Counted from the first letter of the stretch, positions 51,864-60,571 are shown. The stretch is 64,000 nucleotides of DNA from Cryobacterium aureum (GCF_002954245.1 NZ_PPTG01000014.1:124001-188000), one strand, 5' to 3'. A program made the numbers and translations. The notes: generated from the letters alone by a model not told the origin.

Positions 51864-51887
51864 CCGCCGCAGGTGGCGAGGTTCGAA

Positions 51888-52661
51888 TTAGCCGGAGCAG
51901 GTGCCTAGGGTGGTCAGCGACTGCCGGGTGAGCATGAGCGTGCTCGACTCCAGCGTAACGCGTGCCCGCTCCGGCGAAATGTCGACACCGTTCAGTTCGA
52001 CGCCTTCAGGCAGGTAACCAGCGACGCAGACACTGATGGGCGCCTGCTGGAGGATCAGATTGACCAGGGGTGTGGCGTCGATGTCGCCGACGCCGCTGGT
52101 GATGGTGGCTTCGGTGGGCGCAATACTCAGCGCGTCACCGGCGGCAGTGGCCGTCGCGGTGGCGCTGTATCCCACATTGAATTCGAACAATTTCACCGTG
52201 CCGGTGTAGCTGACGACGCCGTCGCCGAGGGTCATCACGGCGTCGGCGGGAGCCGTGCCAGAGGCCTGAACCAGCTGGTTGAGCGCGTCCTGGTCGAGAT
52301 CGAGGGTGGCGGTGAGCGATCCGATGGCCTTGGCGGTGTTGGTCGATACGTCACGAGCCACGACGTGAACGGATGCCGGCACGCCATTTACCGCGAGGTT
52401 CGGCGCGGTCAATTCCACCTGGTCGAAGTTGCCGGCGATGAACTGGGCGATCACCGAGGTGCCGCCAATACTGACGGTCACGTCACCGGTCACCGAGGCG
52501 GGCAGGCTCTTGGCGATCTCCGCCTCGGCGGTATCCTGCGCGAAGGCCCGCAGCCCGCTGTCGACCAGGAAGTAGGCGACGACGAGCAGCACGGCGAGTA
52601 CGCCCACGATGATCAGCGGAACGAGACCGCGACGCTTGGTTCTGGCCACTGTTTCATTCAC
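51888..52661 (-). CDS. DUF2993 (LmeA-like) lipid-binding membrane protein
   Basis: 257 residues from the GTG at 52661, 5 bases after argS. One N-terminal membrane anchor (GLVPLIIVGVLAVLLVVAYF) and an extracytoplasmic beta-rich domain with the DUF2993 pattern (AEIAKSLP near its start, GNFDQVELTAPNLAVNGV). Family members such as mycobacterial LmeA bind phospholipids and act in envelope glycolipid synthesis. Sits between argS and lysA on the same strand. Confidence 0.82.
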   Translation of the reverse strand: MNETVARTKRRGLVPLIIVGVLAVLLVVAYFLVDSGLRAFAQDTAEAEIAKSLPASVTGDVTVSIGGTSVIAQFIAGNFDQVELTAPNLAVNGVPASVHVVARDVSTNTAKAIGSLTATLDLDQDALNQLVQASGTAPADAVMTLGDGVVSYTGTVKLFEFNVGYSATATATAAGDALSIAPTEATITSGVGDIDATPLVNLILQQAPISVCVAGYLPEGVELNGVDISPERARVTLESSTLMLTRQSLTTLGTCSG

Positions 52662-52666
52662 GGCGG

Positions 52667-54343
52667 CTACATGCGCTCCGGGGCGGTGACGCCGAGCAGG
52701 CCCAGGCCGTTGCGAATCACCTGGCCGGTGGCGTCGTTCAGCCACAGGCGGGTGCGGTGCAGGTCGGTGACCGGTTCTTCGCCGAGTGGAATGACCCGGC
52801 AGTTGTCGTACCAGCGGTGGTAGTAGCCGGCGACCTCTTCGATGTAGCGGGCGACGCGGTGCGGCTCGCGCAGTTGCGCAGCCTGGGCGACGACGCGCGG
52901 AAATTCCTGCAGTACGCCGAGCAGTGCGGATTCGCTGTCGTGCACGAGCAGTTCCGGGGCGAAGACGGTGCGTTCGACGCCGCTCGAGCTCGCGTTGCGG
53001 GCGACCGAGCAGGTGCGGGCGTGGGCGTACTGCACGTAGAAGACGGGGTTGTCGTTGGTGCGTTTGCCCAGCAGGTCCAGGTCGATGTCGAGCTGCGAGT
53101 CGCTGTTCGAGCGCACCAGGGCGTAGCGGCCGGCGTCGACACCGACCGCGTCGACGAGGTCGTCGAGGGTGACGATGGTGCCGGCCCGCTTACTCATGCG
53201 CACCGGTTCGCCGTCTTTGAGCAGGTTGACCATCTGGCCGATCAGAATCTGCAGGTTCACGCCGGGCTCGTCGCCGAAGGCGGAGACCATCGCCATCATG
53301 CGGCCGACGTAGCCGTGGTGGTCAGCGCCGAGCATGATCAGGCACTGGTCGAATCCGCGCTCGCGCTTGTCGAGGTAGTAGCCGAGATCGCCAGAGATGT
53401 AGGCCGGTTCCCCGTTTGAACGGATGATCACCCGGTCACGATCGTCGCCGAAAGTGGTCGTGCGCAGCCAGATCGCGCCATCCGCTTCGAAGATGTGGCC
53501 CTGTTCGCGCAAGCGTTCGATGGCACGGTTGACGGCGCCGGATTCGTGCAGGGAATCTTCGTGAAAGTACACGTCGAAGTCCACGCCGAAGCCGTGCAGT
53601 TTGTCTTTAATCTCGGTGAACATGAGGTCAACGCCGATCGAGCGAAACACTTCTTGTTGTTCGTCGCGGGGAAGGGCGGCAACGTCGCCGTCGTACTTCG
53701 CGAGCACGTTCGCGGCGATGTCGCCGATGTACGCTCCGCCGTAGCCGTCTTCGGGGGTGGGTTCGCCGAGGTAGCTGGCGAGCACGCTGCGGGCGAAGCG
53801 GTCGATCTGCGAACCGTGGTCATTGAAGTAGTACTCGCGGGTGACGTCGGCGCCCTCGGCTTTAAGGACCCGGGCCAGGCTGTCACCCACTGCCGCCCAC
53901 CGCACGCCACCCATGTGGATCGGGCCCGTGGGGTTGGCCGAGACGAATTCGAGGTTGATCTTGAGACCGTCATAGAGGTGGCCGGTGCCGTAAAGGTCGG
54001 CTTGGTCGACGATGGTCTTGGCCAGTGCGCCGGCCGCCGCCGCTTCGAGGCGAATGTTGATGAAGCCGGGACCAGCGATTTCTACGGATGCCACATCACT
54101 GAGCTGTTCGAGACCGGAAGCCAGTTCGGCGGCGATTTCACGCGGGTTGGCCCCGAGGGGTTTCGCTATTTTGAGCGCGATACTCGAGGCCCAGTCACCG
54201 TGGTCGCGGTTGCGCGGGCGTTCGACGGCGACGTCCGCGAGGGTGAGTCCGAGGTCTACCCCAACCGTGTCAGCCTCACGTCGGCGCTCGCTGACGTCGA
54301 CAATGAGGTCGAACAGGGATTGGGAGAGTTCGGCAGGAGTCAC
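52667..54343 (-). CDS. argS: Arginyl-tRNA synthetase
   Basis: 558-residue class I synthetase. HIGH-type motif [19 protein letters not shown]-type motif [28 protein letters not shown] and C-terminal anticodon-binding helices ending in [14 protein letters not shown] start 6 bases from a TACGAT box; the longer open frame to 54397 overlaps the divergent promoter. Confidence 0.96.
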   Translation of the reverse strand: MTPAELSQSLFDLIVDVSERRREADTVGVDLGLTLADVAVERPRNRDHGDWASSIALKIAKPLGANPREIAAELASGLEQLSDVASVEIAGPGFINIRLEAAAAGALAKTIVDQADLYGTGHLYDGLKINLEFVSANPTGPIHMGGVRWAAVGDSLARVLKAEGADVTREYYFNDHGSQIDRFARSVLASYLGEPTPEDGYGGAYIGDIAANVLAKYDGDVAALPRDEQQEVFRSIGVDLMFTEIKDKLHGFGVDFDVYFHEDSLHESGAVNRAIERLREQGHIFEADGAIWLRTTTFGDDRDRVIIRSNGEPAYISGDLGYYLDKRERGFDQCLIMLGADHHGYVGRMMAMVSAFGDEPGVNLQILIGQMVNLLKDGEPVRMSKRAGTIVTLDDLVDAVGVDAGRYALVRSNSDSQLDIDLDLLGKRTNDNPVFYVQYAHARTCSVARNASSSGVERTVFAPELLVHDSESALLGVLQEFPRVVAQAAQLREPHRVARYIEEVAGYYHRWYDNCRVIPLGEEPVTDLHRTRLWLNDATGQVIRNGLGLLGVTAPERM

Positions 54344-54349
54344 CCACCG

Positions 54350-54355
54350 ATCGTA
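54350..54355 (-). promoter_or_regulatory. Putative -10 box of argS
   Basis: TACGAT on the minus strand, 6 nt before the GTG start; leaderless-type. Confidence 0.45.
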
Positions 54356-54372
54356 CCGGCCTCTCCTGTTGG

Positions 54373-54378
54373 TAAGGT
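54373..54378 (+). promoter_or_regulatory. Putative -10 box of the lipoprotein gene
   Basis: TAAGGT ends 6 nt before the GTG start at 54385, in back-to-back arrangement with the argS promoter. Confidence 0.5.
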
Positions 54379-54384
54379 CAACGC

Positions 54385-55035
54385 GTGACTGATACACGCG
54401 TCTACCCCCCTCTCGTTCGCTCCGCTCGTGGCCGGGCGGGCGTTCTGCTCGCCGCTGGCACGCTGGTTACCCTCGCTCTGACCGGGTGCAGTGGTGGCGA
54501 CGAGCCGAAGCCCACGGATTCCTCGGTCGCGACGAGCGGGGCATCCGCTGACCCGACCGAAACCGCCGCACCCTCGTCGTCTCCGACGCCGACGCCGGAA
54601 GCGACCGGGACCGCGATCACGCAAGTCTGTGGCGATCTGCTCACCCTGCAGGATGTCTACGATTTCAACTCGAACTATGGCACCGCCCCCGATTACTCGC
54701 CGAGTACCGGCAGCCTGAGCGAGACCGCCGCGACGTACAACGGCCTCACCTGCGGCTGGTCGAACCAGACCAGCGGCGAGCTGATCGAGATCTCGGTCGT
54801 GGCACCCAACGATGTGCTGATGACCACGCTTAAGCAGCAAGCGGATGCCGACAGCCAGGCCGTTCCCACCTACGGCACCCCGCCGGCCGTGGACGGCTTC
54901 TTCACCTATGCCGGTGGCGTCGGTGAAGCCCAGGTCTTCACGGAAAAGTACTGGGTCACTCTCAGCACCTCCGCGTTCTTTGAGCCCGGCGATGCCGAAT
55001 CCCTCATCTCGACGGTGCTGTCGCACCTCGGTTAG
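54385..55035 (+). CDS. Secreted lipoprotein of unknown function
   Basis: 216 residues. Signal peptide with hydrophobic core [14 protein letters not shown] and lipobox LTGC (Cys about residue 35), a Ser/Thr/Pro-rich linker (about 40-75) then a globular domain with two cysteines ([16 protein letters not shown]) that may form a disulfide. GTG start. No family recognised beyond DUF3558-like lipoprotein character. Divergent from argS. Confidence 0.85.
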   Translation: MTDTRVYPPLVRSARGRAGVLLAAGTLVTLALTGCSGGDEPKPTDSSVATSGASADPTETAAPSSSPTPTPEATGTAITQVCGDLLTLQDVYDFNSNYGTAPDYSPSTGSLSETAATYNGLTCGWSNQTSGELIEISVVAPNDVLMTTLKQQADADSQAVPTYGTPPAVDGFFTYAGGVGEAQVFTEKYWVTLSTSAFFEPGDAESLISTVLSHLG

Positions 55036-55104
55036 CAGATTCTGCCGGGCCGGCCGTGGTGGCTCCTGGCAGCCGGGTCATGATGCTAACCTTGAACCAC
55101 CCTG

Positions 55105-55176
55105 GCCCCCATAGCTCAGGGGATAGAGCACTGCCCTCCGGAGGCAGGGGCGGCAGTTCGAATCTGCCTGGGGGCA
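55105..55176 (+). tRNA. tRNA-Arg (anticodon CCG)
   Basis: Cloverleaf is complete: acceptor GCCCCCA/TGGGGGC (55105-55111 with 55169-55175), discriminator A55176, anticodon stem CTGCC/GGCAG with loop CTCCGGA (anticodon CCG at 55138-55140), T arm GGCAG-TTCGAAT-CTGCC. CCA is not encoded. Its 3' part is duplicated at 58222-58268. Confidence 0.97.
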
Positions 55177-55179
55177 CAC
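55133..55179 (+). repeat. Attachment-site-like direct repeat, tRNA copy
   Basis: 47 nt covering the anticodon arm to just past the tRNA-Arg 3' end; matches 58222-58268 at 45 of 47 positions, with the last 27 identical. Confidence 0.85.
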
Positions 55180-55355
55180 CATTCACACTGCAGAAATTCC
55201 TGATCAGAGGAATTTCCAGGGCCATACTGGGGCGGATATCTCGGTCTCGCGAGCGTCTTGTGCCCACGCGTGCCCACAATTGATTCGTTTCCGTCCACTC
55301 ATTATGGGTAAAACTTCCAGCCCAGACCCCCTGAACTTTGAAAAATCGAATTGAG

Positions 55356-56176
55356 CTACTTTCGGAGGCTCCACTCGGCGATCAACGCAACGGCCTTCGA
55401 GAATGCGTCGTCGTCGGGTCTGTTCAGAAATGCGTGTCGAGTGCCCTGAAGGACGTGGCGCTGGACGTCCACGCCGTAGCTGGAGAGTTCTGATGCGAAT
55501 GCGTCACCGGACGCTCGCATGTTGTCCCTCTCCGCGTTGATTGAGAGGGTTCTCGGAAACTTTTGGAGGTCGTGGCCACCAGGAAGGCGAGCCTGTTGGC
55601 AAGTTCGGCTTGTGAACCGGCATAGTTACGGTTCATCGCGTTCAACGCCCAGACAGAGTGAGTGACCCGACGGTGACCGTGCGCCCGTTGCTGAACATTT
55701 TCAGTTCGGCGGTGCGCTGCGTGGAAGAACCCATAGGTGAGGACGGCACCGACGGGAGGCAATCCTTCGTCGGTCGCGCCGAGCGTTGCTGCAGCGGCGA
55801 GACACGCTCCGGCACTGGCACCTCCCAGAATCACTCCACGTGGCGACTGAGCGCGCACATTGCGGTATGCGGCGAGGACATCGTTGAGGGGTAATGGGAA
55901 GCGCCCTCTGGGAAGGGCCGCACGTGTCTTCATCCAGCTCATGCCAGGAGCCGGTGCGAGTCGGTAATCCACTGTCGCGACCGACAGCCTTTGGTGGGCC
56001 AATGATTGTGCTACGGCATGCGCTTCGGGTTGGTCGAGACCGCCTCTGAAAAAACCGCCTCCCTGAAGCCAAAGCAAGGTGGGCCCAAGCGTCGATCGGT
56101 CGATTGGTGACGGTCCGTACCACCGAACTGGGACCAGACTGTGAGGAGTGACCTCAGTCGCGGAGGCCGTCCGCAT
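55356..56176 (-). pseudogene. Frameshifted alpha/beta hydrolase (HSL/alpha-beta hydrolase-3 type)
   Basis: Read in one frame to about 55585 and then in the next, the protein is continuous: LLWLQGGGFFRGG (oxyanion loop, Gln where His is usual), VDYRLAPAPG, nucleophile GGASAGACLAAA, then after the shift PGGHDLQKFPRTL and catalytic-His region GTRHAFLNRP, ending at 55356. One base is missing near AFL/PGGHD. Start at ATG 56176, 4 bases after the PadR-partner stop. Unshifted, the frame ends at 55424 with an unlike tail. Confidence 0.75.
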
Positions 56177-56180
56177 GGGT

Positions 56181-56590
56181 CTACGCGACCGCAACATCGC
56201 GTGCCTCAGCGGCGTTGGCATTGTGAATCTTGGGCGCCCATCCTGAGAGGACGGCTGCAGTCGCTAGTGCTAATTGACCGACATACGGCAGGACTGCGGA
56301 AACGATCGACGTATTGGCGCCAGTCGTTCCGAAGGTGTCAGCTATCGACATCCCAATACTGAACCCCGCAAAGAAGCGGAAGAAAACTGCGCCGCGCGGC
56401 TCATAGTGTTCGCTGGCAAATCGCGGTCAATCGTCACGGTAAGCCCTGCGGCTCCGCGAGCGATGTCGCGCCGCCGGTGGCCGGCTTCTGCCGCGGCCAA
56501 TGAGTCTGCGCACCATTCCTCCAGATAGCGGGCGCGGACTGCGCAGGGCAGCATCAGCGCAAGGACACGAAGGAACACATCGCTGTTCAT
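56181..56590 (-). pseudogene. Frameshifted membrane partner of PadR
   Basis: The first frame (MNSDVFLRVLALMLPCAVRA, RYLEEWCADSLAAAEAGHRR) overlaps the padR stop by 4 bp and stops after 82 codons. The neighbouring frame continues with hydrophobic sequence (FFAGFSIGMSIADTFG, ALATAAVLSGW) to a stop at 56181. Total length is one base short of 137 codons, so a single deletion explains the break. Role unknown; the family co-occurs with PadR. Confidence 0.65.
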
Positions 56591-56928
56591 GCGACGGTTC
56601 CAGTCGCGATCGCATTCGGGGCAACGACGACCCGGGCCACCCTGGCCTGACTCCGCGTTGCAACCGCGGCCACCACTTCCCTCGCGGCTGATGTTCCGTC
56701 CGAAGTCAGCTCATATAGGCGTCGCCGCGGGCCAGTCCGTTCGGAATCGTCCTCCCACTCCGAAGTCACCCATCCTGATCCTTCCAGGCGCTCCAAAATG
56801 GGATAAACGCTGCCTGCAGGGCGACCCGTTTGTTTCACGACGCGCAGCCCCCAAATCGGCGCCTCGCCACTGAGTAAGGCGTTCAGCACATCGACGGTGG
56901 CCGAAGTAACACGGCTGAGAGGAACCAT
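56587..56928 (-). CDS. PadR-family transcriptional regulator
   Basis: 113-residue winged helix: TSATVDVLNALLSGEAPIWG, RPAGSVYPILERLEGSGWVT and PRRRLYELTSDGTSAARE. Appears intact and heads a regulator-membrane protein-hydrolase set inside the tRNA-bounded island. AT-rich dyad just upstream is a likely operator. Confidence 0.85.
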   Translation of the reverse strand: MVPLSRVTSATVDVLNALLSGEAPIWGLRVVKQTGRPAGSVYPILERLEGSGWVTSEWEDDSERTGPRRRLYELTSDGTSAAREVVAAVATRSQARVARVVVAPNAIATGTVA

Positions 56929-56937
56929 AACGTGACG

Positions 56938-56961
56938 CTATCACTACATATATAGAGATAG
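56938..56961 (-). promoter_or_regulatory. Putative PadR operator
   Basis: CTATC (56938-56942) and GATAG (56957-56961) flank an AT-rich centre with ACATATATAGA, 9 bases upstream of the padR start; the AT-rich dyad resembles known PadR sites. Confidence 0.45.
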
Positions 56962-57113
56962 CTTGCTTCCGACCAGCGTGCGGCCGCAGACGCCGAAGCC
57001 CCGCACCGCGAGGTACAACGCTGGAAGACGGGACGTCAGGTGCGGGCGACTCAGAAAATCGGAATGAACCTGGACAAGTCGTGGATCAACTCAACTCCAA
57101 TCGCTCCGTCCAT

Positions 57114-57455
57114 TCACTTCGTCGCGTTCGGATGATGGGTGTGGACTTGCTCGAGGAACACATCCTGCCCGTCCACGTAGAACCAAATTCGAGCGTCACC
57201 GTGGGCAGTGGGTTTGTGCTGCCAGCGCTCGTGGCTTTTGCCTTCGCGCTGGACGTGCCCCAATTCACCGCGGAGCGGGTAATTCGTAGGGGTCCGGTCG
57301 GTGGGTGTCTTCGTCAGGAAATCCCACGCGTCTGCCATCGGGTTCCGGATCGTCGCAGCCAAGTCGCGCCATCCTGTGCGTGCGCCGGCCGAGGCGAATC
57401 GAATCGCGTACTCGGTCTTCTTCGCGGGCCTGGCGACCAGGTCGTCTTTCGCCAC
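57114..57455 (-). CDS. Putative toxin of a type II toxin-antitoxin module
   Basis: 113 residues, basic: TGWRDLAATIRNPMADAWDFL, YPLRGELG, RWQHKPTAHGDARIWFYVDG and the end VFLEQVHTHHPNATK. This looks like the RelE/ParE-related family that follows Phd-type antitoxins in actinobacteria; assignment is from pattern and position. GTG start two bases after the antitoxin stop. Confidence 0.65.
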   Translation of the reverse strand: MAKDDLVARPAKKTEYAIRFASAGARTGWRDLAATIRNPMADAWDFLTKTPTDRTPTNYPLRGELGHVQREGKSHERWQHKPTAHGDARIWFYVDGQDVFLEQVHTHHPNATK

Positions 57456-57457
57456 CG

Positions 57458-57925
57458 TCAGGGACGCTCAACCAGTTCAGCGTCCTCGAGCCACTCGAGA
57501 CTCTCAACCGGGTAGCTCGCCAGCCCAGCAGCGAGCGCGGTCGCGGTCTCGCGCCAAGAGGTGAGCTCGGCGATGGCGAGGTGCGCCTGGCCTGTGGCGA
57601 AAGACGCTCGAGCAGCGTTGACGAGATCTTTCGCGCACTGTGCCTGATCCCCCGGCGACAGCGCCAGCATCCACGGGAACCGGTCAGCCATTCTCGATGA
57701 AAGCGTGCCCTCGTCATCGAGCGTGACCGTGATGAGGTCTGCTGCGAATTGCAGAAGTAGAGCCCGAGCGTCGGCCTCGCGCTGCGACATCAGCACCAGC
57801 GGCTCACCGTCGCGGCGCGTGATCTGGACAGTGTGATCCTCAGCCTCGGCGAACACGTCGGCCGAGTGCTTACTCAGGTCTGATGATCGCCGAGTCGTGG
57901 TACGAAGGTCGTTGATCAGAGTCAT
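57458..57925 (-). CDS. Phd/YefM-like antitoxin
   Basis: 155 residues from MTLINDLRTTTRRSS. N-terminal Phd-like DNA-binding part with LSKHSADVFAEAEDHTVQITRRDGEPLVLMS, then a longer C-terminal helical region likely to wrap the toxin. An upstream in-frame start at 57949 is possible. A 379-bp block covering most of this gene is repeated 841 bases further on. Confidence 0.7.
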   Translation of the reverse strand: MTLINDLRTTTRRSSDLSKHSADVFAEAEDHTVQITRRDGEPLVLMSQREADARALLLQFAADLITVTLDDEGTLSSRMADRFPWMLALSPGDQAQCAKDLVNAARASFATGQAHLAIAELTSWRETATALAAGLASYPVESLEWLEDAELVERP

Positions 57926-58221
57926 GTGATCATCGTATTCGGAATGCATTCGGAAGTCCAGGCCCTACCGGCGCTGCGTATCCGTCATGATCATTCTGGA
58001 CCAGCCACAGTGACCGCTGATAGGACATTGATACCCATGACGAAGTCATGAGCGGAATCTCTGATCGAGGAAGGATCGACTTTCGTCACCTGCGGCACGT
58101 ACCCACTTCTGCCCACAATCGTAGCGCAATCATTGCTCAATCATGATCACCGTCGTGAGCAAAAACGAATCTTGATCGGCTATTTACCGTCGGGAGGGCG
58201 ACTGGAAAAAGTTCGTGGTTC
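57926..58221. other. Intergenic, no gene seen
   Basis: 296 bp between the antitoxin start and the downstream tRNA-derived repeat. It must hold the toxin-antitoxin promoter; no coding frame or convincing structure is seen. Confidence 0.5.
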
Positions 58222-58268
58222 GCCCTCCGGAGGCCGGGGCAGCAGTTCGAATCTGCCTGGGGGCACAC
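58222..58268 (+). repeat. Attachment-site-like direct repeat, distal copy
   Basis: Copy of the tRNA-Arg 3' part (55133-55179), two mismatches. It lacks the 5' half of the tRNA and cannot fold into a tRNA. Confidence 0.85.
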
Positions 58269-58276
58269 TCTTAGCA

Positions 58277-58655
58277 ACCAGGTCGTCTTTCGCCACCGTT
58301 AGGGACGCCCAACCGATTCAGCGTCCTCGAGCCACTCGAGACTATCGACCGGGTAGCTCGCCAGTCCAGCAGCGATCGCGGTTGCGGTCTCGCGCCAAGC
58401 GGTGCGCTCGGCGATGGCGAGGTGCACCTGTCCTGTCGCGAACGACGCTCGTGCAGCGTTGACGAGGTCTTGCGCGCACTGTGCCTGATCCCCCGGCGAC
58501 AGCGCCAGCATCCACCGGAACCGGTCAGCCATTCTCGATGAGAGCGTGCCCTCGTCATCGAGCGTGACCGTGATGAGGCCTGCTGCGAATGGCAGAAGTA
58601 CAGCGCGGGCGTCGGCCTCGCGATGCGACATCAGCACCAGCGTCTCACCGTCGCG
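58277..58655 (-). pseudogene. Truncated duplicate of the antitoxin gene
   Basis: 379 bp closely matching 57436-57814 at a constant offset of 841. It keeps most of the antitoxin coding sequence (stop at 58299) and about seven codons of the toxin, but the N-terminal Phd part is lost: the frame runs into a TGA just beyond 58655. Begins 8 bases after the distal att-like repeat. Confidence 0.75.
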
Positions 58656-58664
58656 ACTCGTGTA

Positions 58665-58679
58665 TATTGATATTCAATA
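58665..58679 (+). promoter_or_regulatory. Palindromic operator of the DUF2975/HTH pair
   Basis: TATTGA-TAT-TCAATA, a perfect 6+6 dyad 27 bases upstream of the DUF2975 start; likely target of the HTH protein encoded by the second gene. Confidence 0.5.
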
Positions 58680-58706
58680 ACATCGAAAAACAATACGGAG
58701 TCACTC

Positions 58707-59381
58707 ATGGTCCAGGGGAATGTCATCGAGAGTCGACCACTTCGCGAGCGGCCGAAAGTCTTCCGCGTGGTCCGCGCGATCCTACTGATCGTCGCGAGTT
58801 TCACGGTCCTGAGCGACCTCACGCAGGCAATCACGATCGTGACTGGGCGCGCGTTGATGGCGTTCGGAGGTGCCGACGGCCGACTGCCTTTGGCTCATCT
58901 GCCGCAGCTCTTGAAAGCGGACCTGCGAGACGGCGCGAGTGGGACGCTGGCTGATGCCGACCTATCGCTGCGCCTCCTCAGCGCCCTACCAACCCTCGTC
59001 CATGGCGCGACGATTGTTCTAGCGACAGTGTTCCTGCTCCGCGTTCTGCGCGGGATAGCGCAGGCACGTCCTTTCGACCCGTTCGTCCTGACCAACTGGC
59101 GACGGCTCAGCTTCGCACTCCTCATCGGCGGAGTGTCCCAGGCCCTAACGGATACCGTCGCGAACGTTTACCTCACCTCGCGCATCGGGCTCCTGTTTGG
59201 CACCGGGGCAGTCTCTACCGAGCAGCAGGAACAGTTCCTCGGCGGCGACTATCAAGCGATTAACACGAACTACCCGCAATGGCCGGTGTCCGTTATAGTC
59301 GCCGGACTCGTTGCCCTCGCGCTCACAGCTGCGTTTCAGGCCGGAGCCAAACTCGAGAAGGATGTCGACGGAGTTGTCTGA
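58707..59381 (+). CDS. DUF2975 membrane protein
   Basis: 224 residues with four hydrophobic helices: AILLIVASFTVLSDLTQAI, LVHGATIVLATVFLLRVL, LSFALLIGGVSQALTDTV and VSVIVAGLVALALTAAFQ. RPFDPFVLTNWRRLSFA in the middle is the family's usual stretch. Overlaps the HTH gene by 20 bp, the standard pairing (YoaS-YozG type). Function unknown. Confidence 0.85.
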   Translation: MVQGNVIESRPLRERPKVFRVVRAILLIVASFTVLSDLTQAITIVTGRALMAFGGADGRLPLAHLPQLLKADLRDGASGTLADADLSLRLLSALPTLVHGATIVLATVFLLRVLRGIAQARPFDPFVLTNWRRLSFALLIGGVSQALTDTVANVYLTSRIGLLFGTGAVSTEQQEQFLGGDYQAINTNYPQWPVSVIVAGLVALALTAAFQAGAKLEKDVDGVV

Positions 59382-59610
59382 ACCGCTCGATGAGACTTCG
59401 GCCAACCACCGGATCGTCTGCCATTTAGACGCCGTACTAATCGGCAAAGGCATGACGCTCACTGAGCTGTCTGCTCGCACGGGAATCACCATGGCCAACC
59501 TCTCGATCCTTAAGAACAACCGGGCGAAAGCCATCCGTTTCACTACGCTTACCCTCGTTTGCGACGCTCTCGATACGACGCCGCAGCAACTCTTCTCGAT
59601 CCGTGAGTAG
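59362..59610 (+). CDS. Cro/C1-type HTH regulator (YozG-like)
   Basis: 82 residues, almost all helix-turn-helix: RIVCHLDAVLIGKGMTLTEL, TGITMANLSILKNNRAKAI and the C-terminal DALDTTPQQLFSI. Start at ATG 59362, inside the 3' end of the DUF2975 gene. Probably autoregulates through the dyad at 58665-58679. Confidence 0.9.
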   Translation: MSTELSEPLDETSANHRIVCHLDAVLIGKGMTLTELSARTGITMANLSILKNNRAKAIRFTTLTLVCDALDTTPQQLFSIRE

Positions 59611-59644
59611 AGCCGGATCTACCGACCGCTGAATCCCGGCCACA

Positions 59645-59679
59645 CGTCGGCTAGCGTCAAGTATGAACGCAAGCCGACG
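59645..59679. terminator. Bidirectional terminator
   Basis: CGTCGGCT (59645-59652) pairs with AGCCGACG (59672-59679), with an inner GCGT/ACGC pairing, between convergent genes. Confidence 0.65.
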
Positions 59680-59702
59680 AGCTCATTCGGCGGAGATGAA
59701 CC

Positions 59703-60086
59703 TCACGCGGTGACGTCGATGCCCGTGCGGGGCGCCTGCCCGGCGAGGTAGCTCAATGCGTTACCGATGGCAACTCCGAATGATTGTGAGTACTCGTCTC
59801 CAGCGTATTTGGTGGCCATCAGCTGAAGGTATGCCGGAGAAACTTCTTGACCGGCGGAAAGATATCCCGACTGACGGTCCAGGGCGATTTCGACTGCAAA
59901 CATGGAAACAATACTTGAGCTGTCATCGACTCGACGTCCGGTCGCTTGGTAGACGATCTCGCGATCGGATGCCGTCAACAGAGACATGAGCTTGTCGGCC
60001 GGCTGCACTCCGGTGGAACGAGGGGCCGACGTTCGACTCGGGGTGAGCCCAGCAATCGATGCGGCGGAGTTGACGCTTAGTGACAC
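59703..60086 (-). CDS. Hypothetical protein, 127 residues
   Basis: Not recognised. Ser/Thr-rich first 30 residues, then LMSLLTASDREIVYQATGRR, DDSSSIVSMFAVEIALDRQSG and a helical C-terminus with YLQLMATKYAG. No signal peptide, membrane helix or cysteine. GTG start. Codon use and ordered terminal half suggest a real protein; stands alone between a terminator and the merR gene. Confidence 0.6.
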   Translation of the reverse strand: MSLSVNSAASIAGLTPSRTSAPRSTGVQPADKLMSLLTASDREIVYQATGRRVDDSSSIVSMFAVEIALDRQSGYLSAGQEVSPAYLQLMATKYAGDEYSQSFGVAIGNALSYLAGQAPRTGIDVTA

Positions 60087-60175
60087 AGAAACTCGCTTCT
60101 AATAGAGGTAGTCAATTGCGGAGTTGAGTCCCACTGTATCGAGGCGGTTTCGTTTCTGCGTAGGGACTATCACTT

Positions 60176-60571
60176 CTACTGAGCGCGGAGCAACTCCAGA
60201 AACTCGTCGGCCATGCCGAGCTGGTCCTGGAGTTTCTGGCGTCGCGCAACGGTTTCGGCAATGAAGGCGTTGAGTTGCTGCTTTGTTTCGGGAGTGTCGG
60301 CATCCGCTTCACCGTTTTGTCGGGCGTCGATGACCGCCAGTAGCGTCGTCATCTCATCGAGAGTGAAGCCGAGCGGTTTCATACGACGAATGAGCATCAG
60401 CCGAGTGAAATCGTCGGGCGTGTATAGACGAAAGCCACCATCGGTACGAGCGGATGCCTTGAGCAGACCGACCTCGTCATAGTGCCGAATCGTGCGCAGC
60501 GAGAGCCCGGTCTTGTCGGCGAGTTCGCCGATGTGCATTGTGACCGCAGAGTCTGTCGCGCCTGGTGCCAT
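60176..60571 (-). CDS. MerR-family transcriptional regulator
   Basis: 131 residues. Winged HTH with MHIGELADKTGLSLRTIRHY and DEVGLLKASARTDGGFRLY, the second half a dimerisation coiled coil. No metal-binding cysteines, so not a metal sensor of the classic kind. ATG at 60571 has AGAGG 7 bases upstream. Divergent from the SulP transporter, its likely target. Confidence 0.88.
   Translation of the reverse strand: MAPGATDSAVTMHIGELADKTGLSLRTIRHYDEVGLLKASARTDGGFRLYTPDDFTRLMLIRRMKPLGFTLDEMTTLLAVIDARQNGEADADTPETKQQLNAFIAETVARRQKLQDQLGMADEFLELLRAQ

Larger units (their letters stand above)
55180..58268. mobile_element. Small tRNA-bounded genomic island remnant
   Basis: 3.1 kb bracketed by the tRNA-Arg 3' end and its direct repeat, the usual result of integrase-mediated insertion. 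Contents: frameshifted hydrolase, PadR pair with frameshifted partner, and a toxin-antitoxin module. No integrase or excisionase is present, so it is probably a decayed or deleted element. 55180-55355 and 57926-58221 show no gene. Confidence 0.65.

Noticed and set aside
51753..51887. Possible lysine riboswitch or T-box before lysA
   Set aside because: The leader is only about 100 nt, with no conserved T-box sequence or L-box-like multi-stem fold.
55056..55283. 75-codon frame running through the tRNA
   Set aside because: Overlaps a complete tRNA-Arg; no coding character.
55180..58268. Insertion sequence or transposase within the accessory region
   Set aside because: No transposase frame or terminal inverted repeats found; boundaries are tRNA-derived direct repeats.
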